Shown here: piece after piece, positions 49,827 to 59,336 of the stretch | Layout: each line of letters opens with the position of its first letter | How positions within the stretch are numbered: the first letter of the stretch is position 1 | Assembly: GCA_015060395.1 (NCBI GenBank) | Contig: SUYP01000010.1 | Span: forward strand, 16,347 to 80,346 | Length of the DNA stretch: 64,000 bases | Source of the DNA: Bacteroidales bacterium | Lineage (GTDB): Bacteria > Bacteroidota > Bacteroidia > Bacteroidales > UBA932 | Direction of reading: 5' to 3' | Program-made: the position numbers and the translations under genes | Notes under the pieces: model-generated | Seen by the model: the letters and a program-made list of their open reading frames with translations, nothing else | What the model was told of the DNA's origin: nothing | The model's database searches: none

Positions 49827-50609
49827 TTATTTCAGATATTTTCTCGATTTCTTCTGTTTGAAAAGCCAGTCTATGAAGTCCTCGCGGGTGAATGCCGGAT
49901 TCCAGCTTGCGTGCCCGCATCCCGGAAATTCGAAATATTCCACCTTGCATCCGGATTTCTTCAATGCTCTGTATGCCCTTCGTGAACATTCCACCGGAAC
50001 CGTAGTGTCTGCATCTCCGTGGAATATGCGGAAGCTCACACCTTCAACTCCTTTAAGGCGTGACGGATCGACTGCACCGCATATAGGAATGGCGGCGGCA
50101 AAAATCTCAGGGAACCGTGCCACCATATCGTATGTGGCCACTCCACCCATTGACAATCCCAAAATATATACTCTCGACCTGTCTATGTCAGGATGTGTGA
50201 GATATTCGTCTATAAGCTCCTTTACTGCCTTGAAAGGTGCTGGCATAACCTCTTCAGCCTTAATGTCTTTGTATGATGACGGTACCTTATCGAGAGCCCA
50301 GAATGCTGTTTTGGGACATTGAGGGAACAATACGTATGCAGGGTGCTCCTCTCTGGTCACAGGATTGAGGAACATCTGGCTGCCGTGGAAAAGATGTGCC
50401 TCATTGTCCGTACCTCTTTCTCCAAGACCGTGCAGGAATATCACAAGCGGAAATTTCTTTCCTTTTGCAGTTTCCAAAGGCCTGAGCATACGGTAATTCA
50501 AAGAAGTTCCATCCTCGGCAGTGAAAGTCTGATATTCATATTTTTCTTGTCCTGCGACAGCAATAATGCCAGTGATGAATAAAATGCAGATGAAAACGGC
50601 TCTTTTCAT
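49827..50609 (-). CDS. Exported alpha/beta-hydrolase (esterase, PHB-depolymerase-like)
   Basis: The 260-residue protein has signal peptide MKRAVFICILFITGIIAVAG. The oxyanion block is VIFLHGLGERGTDNEAHLF, the nucleophile elbow YILGLSMGGVATYDM (Gly-Leu-Ser-Met-Gly), the acid FHGDADTTVPVE, and the His EFPGCGHASWN. This layout is that of secreted esterases of the PHB-depolymerase/feruloyl-esterase type in Bacteroidetes, often active on polysaccharide esters. The exact ester is unknown. It starts 66 bp after the EamA gene on the same strand and is followed by rsmA at 3 bp. Confidence 0.85.
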   Translation of the reverse strand: MKRAVFICILFITGIIAVAGQEKYEYQTFTAEDGTSLNYRMLRPLETAKGKKFPLVIFLHGLGERGTDNEAHLFHGSQMFLNPVTREEHPAYVLFPQCPKTAFWALDKVPSSYKDIKAEEVMPAPFKAVKELIDEYLTHPDIDRSRVYILGLSMGGVATYDMVARFPEIFAAAIPICGAVDPSRLKGVEGVSFRIFHGDADTTVPVECSRRAYRALKKSGCKVEYFEFPGCGHASWNPAFTREDFIDWLFKQKKSRKYLK

Positions 50610-50675
50610 ATCATCGGTTGATTAATGATTGCAAATATAACTTTTTAGGCTTAATAAACCATAACATTCTCCTGC

Positions 50676-51680
50676 CTATCTGGAGCCCATCCAGATGAAT
50701 GCCATTCCCAGCAGAATAAGTCCCAGATCGAGAATCTTGGCCTTGATGTTCCTTTCCTTGAAGATCAGGACTCCGCAGATGAATGATATTATCACCGAAC
50801 TTCGGCGTACCAGGGAAACGACGGAAATCATAGAGCCAGGGTCGCTGAGGGAAGTGAAATATGCGAAATCCGCGGTGCAGATGAAGATCGATATGAGCGG
50901 AATGGCCCAGGTCCATCGGAAAGGAGTGGTCTGATGGCGTTTCGGATACCACAGGAAGGCACAGATTACGGTCATAATGATCATCTGGTAGAAATTGAAC
51001 CAGCTCTGTACGAACATAGGGCTCAGCGACCTCATTATGAATTTGTCATATAATCCGCTTACGGCACCCAGCAGGGTCGCTCCTGCGACGCACCATATCC
51101 ATCTGTTGCTTCTGAAGTCGATATCTTCCTTCTTTCCGGCCTTGCTCATCAGGAATATGGACATCAGGGAAAGAATCACGCCGGTCCACTGGCAAAGATT
51201 CAGTCTTTCCCCGAAAAGGAACACTGCTCCCAGCAGGACAATCACGGGCCTTGTCGCATTGATAGGTCCCACGATTGTCAGAGGCAGGTGCTTCAGTCCG
51301 AAATATCCGCAGATCCAGGAAGAAAGCACGATGAAGGCCTTCAGGATGACCATCAGATGCGCCCGTAACATCGAATGGCTGTCAGATAAGCTGCTGATAA
51401 TCACCCCTTTCTGTGATATGCCTGCTGCATCTGTACAGCAGGCGTTTTGCGTAAGTGCCTGTGTGTCAGTGAAAACCGTGGAAGGGTCAAGCCAGCTGAT
51501 ATGCGAGAACCATCCGAAGTTTCCGAGATAGTCCAGGAGGAATGGGGAAAATATGATGGTTGAGAATATGGTGTTGAGAAGGAGCACCGGCAGGACGGCA
51601 TTGTCCTTCAGTGAAGCCTTCTTCGAGGTATCATAGAATCCGAGAAACGTCGCGGAGACGAAAGCAAGTATCAGCCACAT
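50676..51680 (-). CDS. EamA-family (DMT) transporter carrying an in-frame repeat insertion
   Basis: The 334-residue inner-membrane protein starts at MWLILAFVSATFLGFYD (51680) and has about ten membrane segments in two EamA halves (VGPINATRPVIVLLGAVFLF, and SVVSLVRRSSVIISFICGVL in the second half). DMT proteins export metabolites or amino acids; the substrate is unknown. Between the first two helices and the third there is an unusual segment containing TQNACCTDAAGISQKG and VIISSLSDS, encoded by a repeat element (51376-51460) found elsewhere in non-coding DNA. The reading frame is kept through the whole repeat. Confidence 0.85.
   Translation of the reverse strand: MWLILAFVSATFLGFYDTSKKASLKDNAVLPVLLLNTIFSTIIFSPFLLDYLGNFGWFSHISWLDPSTVFTDTQALTQNACCTDAAGISQKGVIISSLSDSHSMLRAHLMVILKAFIVLSSWICGYFGLKHLPLTIVGPINATRPVIVLLGAVFLFGERLNLCQWTGVILSLMSIFLMSKAGKKEDIDFRSNRWIWCVAGATLLGAVSGLYDKFIMRSLSPMFVQSWFNFYQMIIMTVICAFLWYPKRHQTTPFRWTWAIPLISIFICTADFAYFTSLSDPGSMISVVSLVRRSSVIISFICGVLIFKERNIKAKILDLGLILLGMAFIWMGSR
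51376..51460. repeat. GCCTGCTG/CAGCAGGC hairpin repeat, copy B, inside the EamA coding sequence
   Basis: ATGCCTGCTGCAT at 51418-51430 and ACAGCAGGCGTTTTGCGTAAG at 51435 onward match copy A at 20957-21047. Similarity reaches upstream over GCTGTCAGATAAG and TGTGATATG. The repeat is translated on the minus strand without stops, adding about 28 residues to a loop of the transporter. Confidence 0.75.
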
Positions 51681-51798
51681 ATTGCATTTTTTAACGAGGT
51701 GCAAAGATATGGGAAAATGCCTTTCCGGAGGAATGCTTTTTGCATTTATTATAGTATTATTGCAAACCTGAAACGTCTAATCAATAAAACGAACAGCT

Positions 51799-52332
51799 AT
51801 GAGGTATATGAAATCTTTGATGACGGCAGCTTTGCTGTCTGTCGCTATGGTGTGGAATGCATCCGGAATATATGCACAGACCGTCAGTGTGAAGATCAGC
51901 GGCGGCGATGAGAAGGAAAAGAAGGAAGAACCGAAGGAGAAGCCGGTTGACAAACCTGCGGAAAAGTCCTCACCATCATTGGAATATGAACTGAAACGTA
52001 TATTCGGAGCGAAATCGGAAACATCACTGGAAGGTCCCAGAGTGGAGAATCTTGGCAAATACTTCCTTGACAAATACACCGGTCAGGTGACCCTGATAAC
52101 CTATCACAGGAGTGAACCGATAAGATGGAACATTCTCAGGGACAATGTACCGGATGACTTTGTCTATGACAAGGATGCCGTCAACTATCAGCTGATCAGA
52201 TATGGTGACGGCTCCGACCAGATCATCCTCCTGAACGTCAATTCCGGAGCTATGTGGGCGATAGACACGAAAGGTTTCTCTTACAAGAACACCCGTCTGA
52301 TGTATATCCCGGTCACTGATACGACCTGGTAA
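51799..52332 (+). CDS. Hypothetical exported protein with acidic/basic linker
   Basis: The 177-residue protein has a signal peptide (MKSLMTAALLSVAMVWNASG, cleaved near YAQ). The next part (residues about 35-62) is a low-complexity Lys/Glu/Pro run (GGDEKEKKEEPKEKPVDKP). The C-terminal domain is beta-rich (GQVTLITYHRSEPIRWNIL, YGDGSDQIILLNVNSGAMWA) and has no cysteines. No family is recognised. It is transcribed divergently from the EamA gene and stands alone. It is followed by a palindromic repeat that may terminate it. Confidence 0.65.
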   Translation: MRYMKSLMTAALLSVAMVWNASGIYAQTVSVKISGGDEKEKKEEPKEKPVDKPAEKSSPSLEYELKRIFGAKSETSLEGPRVENLGKYFLDKYTGQVTLITYHRSEPIRWNILRDNVPDDFVYDKDAVNYQLIRYGDGSDQIILLNVNSGAMWAIDTKGFSYKNTRLMYIPVTDTTW

Positions 52333-52356
52333 CGCAATCTGGTGATATTCAGCTGG

Positions 52357-52402
52357 TTGTGCGATATGCCTGCTGTCAGAAGACAGCAGGCATATCGCAC
52401 AA
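52357..52402. repeat. GCCTGCTG/CAGCAGGC hairpin repeat, copy C (near-perfect palindrome)
   Basis: Arms of 21 bp at 52357-52377 and 52382-52402 pair perfectly around the loop AGAA. The inner part ATATGCCTGCTG is the same word as in copies A and B. It is 25 bp after a stop codon and could terminate transcription, although no T run follows. Confidence 0.75.
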
Positions 52403-52505
52403 TATGTTGTCTGACAGGTTTTTCCGTGCCAGAATGAATCGGGATCATAATTTTCACCGTTGATTAATTATGAGATAAGAGGTTCTGTATATCATTTAAA
52501 ATGAT

Positions 52506-52513
52506 TATTTTTG
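52506..52513 (+). promoter_or_regulatory. Candidate -7 element of the aspS operon
   Basis: TATTTTTG fits TAnnTTTG and lies 41 bp before the aspS ATG. The -33 region (TTCTG at 52483-52487) is weak. Confidence 0.45.
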
Positions 52514-52554
52514 TCAGATTTTAATCGAGTCGAAAAATATAAAAACAACACTAT

Positions 52555-54327
52555 ATGTACAGAACACATACCTGCGGAGAACTCCGCATTGAAAACGCAG
52601 GCCAGACAGTGACGCTGGCAGGTTGGGTGCAGAAGTCAAGGAAGCTTGGCGGTATGACATTCATTGATCTCAGAGACCGTTATGGCATCACTCAGCTTGT
52701 AGTGGATGCGCACGCTGCTCAGGAACTTCAGGATACAGCTTCAAGCCTGGGCCGCGAGTGGGTGCTTCAGGTGACCGGTGAGGTGATCGAGCGTCAGAGC
52801 AAGAACCCTAAGATGCCTACCGGCGACATCGAGATCAGCCTCAGCGAGATCAAAGTGCTCAATAAGGCGAATACTCCTCCTTTCACTATAGAAGAGGAAA
52901 GCGACGGCGGTGAGGAGCTCCGTGCAAAATACCGTTATCTCGACCTTCGTAGAGGTCCTCTTCAGAGAGCCCTCAAGATCCGTCACCAGATCGCTCACGA
53001 GGTGCGCAACTATCTTGACGCGCAGAACTTCCTCGAGATCGAGACTCCATATCTGATCAAATCGACTCCGGAAGGAGCGCGCGACTTCGTGGTTCCTTCA
53101 AGAATGAACCCAGGCCAGTTCTATGCCCTTCCACAGTCACCTCAGACATTCAAGCAGCTCCTTATGGTAGCCGGATATGACCGTTATTTCCAGATCGTAC
53201 GCTGCTTCCGTGACGAGGACCTTCGTGCCGACCGTCAGCCGGAGTTCACACAGATCGACTGCGAGATGTCATTTGTGGAGCAGGAGGATGTGCTCAATAC
53301 ATTCGAGGGAATGATGAGGACCCTCTTCAAGAATGTACTCAACGTGGAGATTGCAGAGCGTATTCCTCGTATGAGCTGGTATGACGCTATGGATTTCTAC
53401 GGATCAGACAAGCCGGACATCCGTTTCGATATGAAGATAAATGAGATCACGGACCTCGTGAAGGGCTATGGCTTCTCTGTGTTCGACGGTGTGGACTATA
53501 TCGGTGCAATCAACGTCGAGGGTGCCGCAGCATATACAAGAAAGCAGATCGACGAACTCACAGAGTGGGTGAAGAGGCCTCAGGTGGGTGCCAAGGGACT
53601 CGTTTACATCAAGCTCAACGAGGACGGAAGCATCAAGTCTTCGATCGACAAGTTCTATACTCCTGAGCAGCTTCAGGCAGTTGCAGACCGCCTCGGCGCG
53701 AAGAAGGGAGATATGATGCTCGTGCTCTGTGGCGCAAAGAGAAAGACCCAGAATATGCTCGGCGTGCTCCGTATCGAGATGGGTAACCGCCTCGGCTTGC
53801 GCGATCCGTTCAATTTCGCACCTCTCTGGGTGGTTGACTTCCCTCTTGTGGAGTGGGACGATGAGACCCAGCGCTTCTATGCAATGCACCATCCGTTCAC
53901 AGCTCCTAAGCCTGAGCACCTCGAACTGTTCTACAGCGACAAGAAGGAAGACCTCGAGAAGGTATGTGCGAATGCATACGACTTCGTCCTCAACGGTACA
54001 GAACTCGGTGGCGGATCGATCCGTATCCACGAGGCTGAGATGCAGCAGCGTATGTTCGAGGTTCTCGGCATCAGCAAGGAGGACGCGGAGTACAAGTTCG
54101 GCTTCATCATCAATGCTTTCAAGTTCGGTGCTCCTCCTCACGGCGGTCTCGCATTCGGCTTCGACCGCGTATGCTCGCTCTTCGGCGGACAGGAGACAAT
54201 CCGTGACTATATCGCATTCCCTAAGAACAACCAGGGCCGCGACGTGATGATCGACTCTCCATCATACATCGACCAGGAGCAGATGGATGAACTTTTTCTC
54301 GAATCTAAGGCAGAAACAAAGGAATAA
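52555..54327 (+). CDS. aspS: Aspartyl-tRNA synthetase
   Basis: The 590-residue class II synthetase charges tRNA-Asp (possibly also tRNA-Asn). The N-terminal OB-fold anticodon domain ([20 protein letters not shown]) is followed by motif 2 in [20 protein letters not shown], the GAD insertion domain of bacterial enzymes (residues about 290-420) and motif 3 [16 protein letters not shown]. The stop codon overlaps the ATG of the next gene by one base (TAATG), so four genes to 57650 probably form one operon starting at the promoter at about 52506. Confidence 0.96.
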   Translation: MYRTHTCGELRIENAGQTVTLAGWVQKSRKLGGMTFIDLRDRYGITQLVVDAHAAQELQDTASSLGREWVLQVTGEVIERQSKNPKMPTGDIEISLSEIKVLNKANTPPFTIEEESDGGEELRAKYRYLDLRRGPLQRALKIRHQIAHEVRNYLDAQNFLEIETPYLIKSTPEGARDFVVPSRMNPGQFYALPQSPQTFKQLLMVAGYDRYFQIVRCFRDEDLRADRQPEFTQIDCEMSFVEQEDVLNTFEGMMRTLFKNVLNVEIAERIPRMSWYDAMDFYGSDKPDIRFDMKINEITDLVKGYGFSVFDGVDYIGAINVEGAAAYTRKQIDELTEWVKRPQVGAKGLVYIKLNEDGSIKSSIDKFYTPEQLQAVADRLGAKKGDMMLVLCGAKRKTQNMLGVLRIEMGNRLGLRDPFNFAPLWVVDFPLVEWDDETQRFYAMHHPFTAPKPEHLELFYSDKKEDLEKVCANAYDFVLNGTELGGGSIRIHEAEMQQRMFEVLGISKEDAEYKFGFIINAFKFGAPPHGGLAFGFDRVCSLFGGQETIRDYIAFPKNNQGRDVMIDSPSYIDQEQMDELFLESKAETKE

Positions 54328-55016
54328 TGAAGAAGATACTATTCTTGTTTATAGGCATATTGATGGCTGTGGATGTGTTTGCGCAGAAAGACTCACCCAC
54401 AGCCAACTGGCCGTATCTGTATCCTGAATTTATGGAAGGAGAACTGGTGCGTGCCCGTAACAAACGCAACAAGGCGCAGTTCAACATCCATCTTGACCTT
54501 GGCGCATTGCATTATGTCGAGAATGGTATAATCAAAGAATCAGCTACTTTGGATGTGGTGAGCCTCATCATCGGTGAGGATGTCTTCCGTAATGTGGGCG
54601 GCAAGATGCTGAAGGTTATGGCAGAGTCTGAAAGCGGTTATGTCGTTCAGGAAACCAGAGCCAATTATTCGGCCGTTGTCAGAGATGACGGGGCTTATGG
54701 CACCACTGCACTGAACAGCACCACCACCAAGACTTATCTGCACAATCAGAATGTTGTCAATTCCTACAACGGATATCTTCTTACAGACGTGTATGCCGAT
54801 CTGCTGGCTATGAAGGATGATGCAGAAATCCTTCCTGTCCGTCAGGATCTTTATCTTGTTATGAGACAGGAACTTATACCTGCTGACAAGAAGAGCGTCG
54901 CAGATCTGGAAGGAGTGGACAAAAAGGCTTTCAAGGCTTTCCTGAAGGCGGAAAGAATCAAATGGGATGAGCCTGAAGACCTTGTGAAGGTTATGGACTA
55001 TATCGTTGCTCAGTGA
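54327..55016 (+). CDS. Hypothetical exported protein
   Basis: The 229-residue protein starts at an ATG overlapping the aspS stop. The signal peptide is [20 protein letters not shown]. The mature part is mixed alpha/beta (FNIHLDLGALHYVENGIIKE, YNGYLLTDVYADLLAMKDDA) with no cysteine or catalytic motif I can recognise. A C-terminal Lys/Ala-rich helix (KKAFKAFLKAERIKWDE) is present. It is followed after 7 bp by the sulfatase gene. No family is assigned. Confidence 0.7.
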   Translation: MKKILFLFIGILMAVDVFAQKDSPTANWPYLYPEFMEGELVRARNKRNKAQFNIHLDLGALHYVENGIIKESATLDVVSLIIGEDVFRNVGGKMLKVMAESESGYVVQETRANYSAVVRDDGAYGTTALNSTTTKTYLHNQNVVNSYNGYLLTDVYADLLAMKDDAEILPVRQDLYLVMRQELIPADKKSVADLEGVDKKAFKAFLKAERIKWDEPEDLVKVMDYIVAQ

Positions 55017-55023
55017 TTCATCT

Positions 55024-56412
55024 ATGAACAATATCAATAAATACTTCGGTCTGGGTTCGATGCTGGCAGCAGCCGCGGCCTGTACTCCGGCACAGGATCA
55101 GAAACCTAATATCGTGTTCTTCTTCGCTGACGACATCGGAACGGAATGTTTCGGGTGTTATGGTGGTGCCGAATATGAAACACCGAATGTGGATGCATTG
55201 GCTCAGCAAGGCATTATGTATTCGAATATGAATGCCCTTCCGCTGAGCAGTCCGAGCCGTGTGCAGGTTATGACAGGTCTGTACAACGACCGTAACTATG
55301 TCTGCTTCGGATATATGAACGATGACGAAAGGACATTTGCACATCTTGCTCAGGATGCAGGATATTCTACTGCGATAGTAGGAAAGTGGCAGATGGGACG
55401 TTCGCGTGAGATGGTTCCGAAGCTCGGATTTGACGAGTCTTTCCTTGCGCAGGTAGAGCTATACAAAGAGTGCCGCGACGTGCATAAGACCGACCGATTT
55501 GCCAACAGCTACTATGACAATAACGGCAAGACATACGAATATTGTCCGTATGGTCCGGATGCAATGGAGGATTATGCTTTCGATTATATAGATCGTAAAG
55601 TAGCTGAAGGTCAGCCTTTTATGCTCTATTTTACAGAGCCTCTGGTCCACACCCCTCACGTGACTACTCCGGATTCCCACGATTGGGACTGGGACTATGA
55701 GAGCCGTTTCACCGCCGGGCAGGATACATCATATTTCCGTGATATGGTCAGATATATGGACAAGCAGGTCGGAAATATGGTTGCCCATCTGAAGGAGAAG
55801 GGGGTATGGGACAACACGATCTTCATTTTCTCAGCAGACAACGGTACATCCACCCGCATCGTCTCGAAACAGAAGGATGGCAGCCGCGTCAGAGGAGGAA
55901 AGGGATCACCGACCTACAGAGGAACTCACGTGCCTCTTGTCATCGCCTGGGGAGATAAGATCGGAGGAAAGACAAGCGACAGGATCGCTGACCTTACCGA
56001 CATATTCCCGACCATCGCCGATATATGCGGAATAGACATACCTGAGGAATGGGATATCGACGGAATCAGCCTTTTCCCGGAGATCAACGGTGAGGAACCG
56101 CTTGAGAAGGATCTGTGCCTCGTGCATTTCAACCCTCTCTGGCCCACCACTCCGGCTCCATACGCTTCGCGTTATGCGATGAATGATGATTATGCATATT
56201 TCTGGGACGGAAGGATATATGAATATAAGAAGGATCCAGAATTCAAGAATCCTGTAATGTATGCCGATGCTTCAGAGGAACTTAAGGCTGCGGTCGCTGA
56301 TCTCAAGGCCCGCGTGGACGAGGTCGATTTCTATCCTGATATGCCTGGACAGCCGCGCAGAAGCGATTACGGTACTTTCTACGATTTCGCCCCTCCTCAG
56401 AATCCTTTCTGA
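55024..56412 (+). CDS. Ser-type sulfatase (arylsulfatase family S1), probable lipoprotein
   Basis: The 462-residue product starts at MNNINKYFGLGSMLAAAAAC (55024), with a possible lipobox at Cys20. Metal-binding Asp residues lie in FFFADDIGTECFGCYGG. The formylglycine signature is SSPSR (75-79): Ser75 is at the position that must be oxidised to formylglycine, so this is a Ser-type enzyme needing an anaerobic maturase. Later sulfatase motifs are AIVGKWQMG, VHTPHV, IFIFSADNGTS and YRGTHVPLVIAWGDKIGG. The substrate is unknown; host or plant sulfated glycans are typical. The maturase gene follows with a one-base overlap. Confidence 0.9.
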   Translation: MNNINKYFGLGSMLAAAAACTPAQDQKPNIVFFFADDIGTECFGCYGGAEYETPNVDALAQQGIMYSNMNALPLSSPSRVQVMTGLYNDRNYVCFGYMNDDERTFAHLAQDAGYSTAIVGKWQMGRSREMVPKLGFDESFLAQVELYKECRDVHKTDRFANSYYDNNGKTYEYCPYGPDAMEDYAFDYIDRKVAEGQPFMLYFTEPLVHTPHVTTPDSHDWDWDYESRFTAGQDTSYFRDMVRYMDKQVGNMVAHLKEKGVWDNTIFIFSADNGTSTRIVSKQKDGSRVRGGKGSPTYRGTHVPLVIAWGDKIGGKTSDRIADLTDIFPTIADICGIDIPEEWDIDGISLFPEINGEEPLEKDLCLVHFNPLWPTTPAPYASRYAMNDDYAYFWDGRIYEYKKDPEFKNPVMYADASEELKAAVADLKARVDEVDFYPDMPGQPRRSDYGTFYDFAPPQNPF

Positions 56413-57650
56413 TGGCAGCTCTGAAGGATACGCTCACCTTTCAGGATGCCGTAAAGATAACGGGCCCGCAGGCTTTCAATATAATGATAAAGCCTGTGGG
56501 CTCGCTTTGCAATCTGAAGTGTCATTACTGCTATTATCTTGATAAGTCCGAAATCTATGGCGGACGGGAGCCCCGGATGACTCTCGATATGCTGGAACAT
56601 TATGTAAAGGAGTATATCAGTGCCAATGATGTACCGGAAGTGTATTTCAACTGGCACGGTGGAGAACCCCTGCTTGCTGGTCTGGATTTCTATAAGAAGG
56701 CTGTGGAATTCCAGAAGAAGTATTCCGGCGGGAAGAAGATAACAAATACCCTTCAGACCAATGCAACTCTGATTACGAAGGAATGGGCAGATTTCCTCGG
56801 TGCAAACAGATTCCTGGTGGGAGTTTCCCTGGATGGCCCTCAGAATGTCCACGACAGATATCGTGGAGGCAAAGGCGGAGCTTCGGTTTTCGGCCGTGTA
56901 ATCAAGGGTGTTATGGAACTCTATCGTGCTGGAGTTCAATACAATGTGATGGCTACGGTCAACCATCAGAGTGAGGGACGAGGACCTGAGATATATGATT
57001 TCCTGAAATCTGCAGGGACGCGTTTCATTCAGTTTATGCCTGTTGTGGAGCATATAAAGGATGGACGTATCGTCAGTCCGGATGTGCCGGGGGCCATACT
57101 TGCTCCCTGGTCGGTCAGCCCTCTCGGTTTCGGAAAATTCCTCTGTGATGTCTTCGACTGCTGGGTGAAAAATGATGTAGGAAAGTTTTTCGTCAATTAT
57201 TTTGATGCTACCCTGGCGTGCAGATGTGGAGTCCAGCCCGGGATATGTGCTTTCGCACCTACCTGCGGAGGCAATTCCGTCATCGAACATAATGGTGACC
57301 TTTATCCCTGCGACCATTTCGTTTATGAGGAATACAGGACAGGAAGTCTGGCTGAAACGGACCTTCGGACCTTGATGAACTCGGAAAAGCAGATAAGATT
57401 CGGAATAGACAAACGGAATAATCTCCCTGATAAGTGTCTGTCCTGCAAATGGTTATCTCTATGTTACGGTGGCTGTCCTAAACATCGTTTCGGTATCACG
57501 GAGTCAGGTGAGCCCGGATTGAATTCTTTATGTGAAGGGTATGCAATGTACTTTGCCCACGTCACTCCTTATATGGACATTATGAAAAAACTCCTGACGG
57601 AGGGCAAGCCAGCATCAGGAGTGATGAAAATGGATTTAGAAACTATTTGA
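56412..57650 (+). CDS. Anaerobic sulfatase-maturating enzyme (radical SAM)
   Basis: The 412-residue protein converts the sulfatase Ser or Cys to formylglycine. The radical-SAM cluster motif CNLKCHYC (Cys33, 37, 40) is followed by YYLDKSEIY, and EVYFNWHGGEPLLAGLDFYK is the GGE motif. A C-terminal SPASM-type region has further Cys residues (CGVQPGICAFAPTCGGNSV, CLSCKWLSLCYGGCPKHR) for auxiliary clusters. All are as in Bacteroides and Clostridium anSME enzymes. The ATG overlaps the sulfatase TGA, showing translational coupling with its partner. Confidence 0.94.
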   Translation: MAALKDTLTFQDAVKITGPQAFNIMIKPVGSLCNLKCHYCYYLDKSEIYGGREPRMTLDMLEHYVKEYISANDVPEVYFNWHGGEPLLAGLDFYKKAVEFQKKYSGGKKITNTLQTNATLITKEWADFLGANRFLVGVSLDGPQNVHDRYRGGKGGASVFGRVIKGVMELYRAGVQYNVMATVNHQSEGRGPEIYDFLKSAGTRFIQFMPVVEHIKDGRIVSPDVPGAILAPWSVSPLGFGKFLCDVFDCWVKNDVGKFFVNYFDATLACRCGVQPGICAFAPTCGGNSVIEHNGDLYPCDHFVYEEYRTGSLAETDLRTLMNSEKQIRFGIDKRNNLPDKCLSCKWLSLCYGGCPKHRFGITESGEPGLNSLCEGYAMYFAHVTPYMDIMKKLLTEGKPASGVMKMDLETI

Positions 57651-57681
57651 CTTTTTCCAAGAAAACATCGATAGTTTCTTA

Positions 57682-59235
57682 TTACATCTGTTTATATTCG
57701 AAATATTCAAACTCAGCCCATCCTTTTTCAGATTGCGATTGAGCCCAGAGGCCCAGCATAATCCCGGTGAATCCTCCTATTGTCTCCGAGCTGAGATAAC
57801 GTGTGTGGTTTGCTCCCAGCTGCTTGTATTCCTTGCCGTCTTCCGAATACCAGAATCTGTAGAAATCAGGATCGCCGGTGATGCGGAAATATACTTTGCT
57901 TCCTCCTGCAAGTTCTTCCTCTACGTGCTTCAGCACTCCCATCGCATAACGGATGCCCACATACCATTTTGCTCCCTTTTTCGTGAGGTAAATATCGTAG
58001 TGTGCGCCGGAATCCATAAATACTGTCACACCTGCCTTGTCGTCGTTACGTGCCTTTTCAAGCTTTACGCAGGTCTCTGCCGTGAAACTGATGTCCTGCT
58101 GGCGCAGTCCGACAAAGGTCGGCGATTCCGACAAGAGATCGAGGTCGGTACCTGTTCCATATAGACGCAGGCTGCCGTTCTCAAGGACATATTTCGACAT
58201 ATCCGGATTTCTCAGCCACGACCACTCGTTTCCGAGTTTCTCTTCGTCGAATTCATATCTGTCCGGACGGATAGGGAACGGCTTCTGAGGCAAGGTGCTG
58301 ACATCCATATCCAGGGCTATGTCTCCGGTGCCGTTGACAACAGGCCAGGCACCTTTGTCCCAACGTACCGGTGCAAGGAAAGTCTCTCGTCCGAGAAGAT
58401 GGTGCATTCCGCTCTGTGTGCGGAATCCCAGACACACCAGCCACCAGGAACCGTCGTGAGCCTGCACGAGATCGGCGTGTCCGACTCCCTGGATAGGGTT
58501 GGTCTGTGTTGCGGCCTTATAATGTGCCAGGATAGGATTATGTGGCGCCGGATCGTATGGACCTTCGATGTAGCGGCTTCTCGCTATGGTCTCATTGTGT
58601 CCGAATTCAGTTCCCCCTTCAGCTATCATAAGATAATACCAGCCGTCCTTCTTATATATATGAGGAGCTTCCGGCCAGCGTCCGCCTGTACCGTCCCATA
58701 CTCTTTTCGGTGTGGAAAGCACTTCGCCGGTGTCCGGATTCACTTCGCAGAGGACAATGCCTCCGTCCGCAGATCCTGTGTACCAGCACTTTCCGTCCTC
58801 GTCCCAGAAGAGGGAAGGGTCGATTCCGCCCACATTCACCGGAATAGGATCGGACCACTCGCCGCGGATGTCTTCAGTGGTGACTATGAAATTCCCTACT
58901 GTCGATACATTCGTGGTGATCATATAGAACTTTCCGTTGTGATGACGGATCGTAGGGGCATATATTCCGCCTCCCGAATTGGCTCCCTTGAGATAGAGCT
59001 GCGACTCTCTTGTAAGCACGTGGCCTATCTGCTCCCAGTTGACCAGATCCTTGCTGTGATAGAGAGGCACTCCGGGGAAATACTGGAAACTGCTGGTCAC
59101 CAGATAGTAGTCGTCTCCTACACGGCAGACGCTCGGATCGGGATTGAAGCCTTTTATTACAGGGTTTGTATAACCCTGCGCATTGATGCTGATGCTGGCA
59201 ATCAGAAGAAGAAGTATTGAAATAGTCTGGCGCAT
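57682..59235 (-). CDS. Glycoside hydrolase family 43 (beta-xylosidase/arabinofuranosidase type)
   Basis: The 517-residue protein has signal peptide MRQTISILLLLIASISINAQ. The five-bladed propeller shows the catalytic triad: Asp33 in GFNPDPSVCRVG, Asp139 in GGIDPSLFWDEDG, and Glu189 in GRWPEAPHIYKKDG. A C-terminal beta-sandwich (residues about 320-515, ENGSLRLYGTG, VGLRQQDISF, GGFTGIMLGLWAQS) is the GH43-associated domain of the xylosidase subfamily. It cleaves terminal xylose or arabinose from xylan oligosaccharides in the periplasm. It lies downstream of the epimerase gene with repeat copy D between them. Confidence 0.92.
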   Translation of the reverse strand: MRQTISILLLLIASISINAQGYTNPVIKGFNPDPSVCRVGDDYYLVTSSFQYFPGVPLYHSKDLVNWEQIGHVLTRESQLYLKGANSGGGIYAPTIRHHNGKFYMITTNVSTVGNFIVTTEDIRGEWSDPIPVNVGGIDPSLFWDEDGKCWYTGSADGGIVLCEVNPDTGEVLSTPKRVWDGTGGRWPEAPHIYKKDGWYYLMIAEGGTEFGHNETIARSRYIEGPYDPAPHNPILAHYKAATQTNPIQGVGHADLVQAHDGSWWLVCLGFRTQSGMHHLLGRETFLAPVRWDKGAWPVVNGTGDIALDMDVSTLPQKPFPIRPDRYEFDEEKLGNEWSWLRNPDMSKYVLENGSLRLYGTGTDLDLLSESPTFVGLRQQDISFTAETCVKLEKARNDDKAGVTVFMDSGAHYDIYLTKKGAKWYVGIRYAMGVLKHVEEELAGGSKVYFRITGDPDFYRFWYSEDGKEYKQLGANHTRYLSSETIGGFTGIMLGLWAQSQSEKGWAEFEYFEYKQM

Positions 59236-59265
59236 AATGGTTTGATTATTAGTTTCTTAAGTAGG

Positions 59266-59312
59266 ATGCCTGCTGTGCTTTTGCAGCAGGCGTATGATGT
59301 AAGTGGTTGATT
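59266..59312. repeat. GCCTGCTG/CAGCAGGC hairpin repeat, copy D
   Basis: ATGCCTGCTG (59266-59275) and CAGCAGGCGT (59284-59293) are followed by ATGATGTAAGTGGTTGATTG, closely matching the flank of copy A (GTAACTCGTTGATTG). It lies between the epimerase and GH43 genes, both on the minus strand. Confidence 0.7.
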
Positions 59313-59336
59313 GCTTGTCGCTTATGTGGCAGGGTG

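Noticed and set aside
53404..54141. Minus-strand open frame of 245 codons
   Set aside because: It is antisense to aspS and rich in His, Glu and Leu without a domain.
56397..57317. Minus-strand open frame of 306 codons
   Set aside because: It is antisense to the anSME gene, whose Cys motifs are complete. The frame is open because of codon bias on the coding strand.
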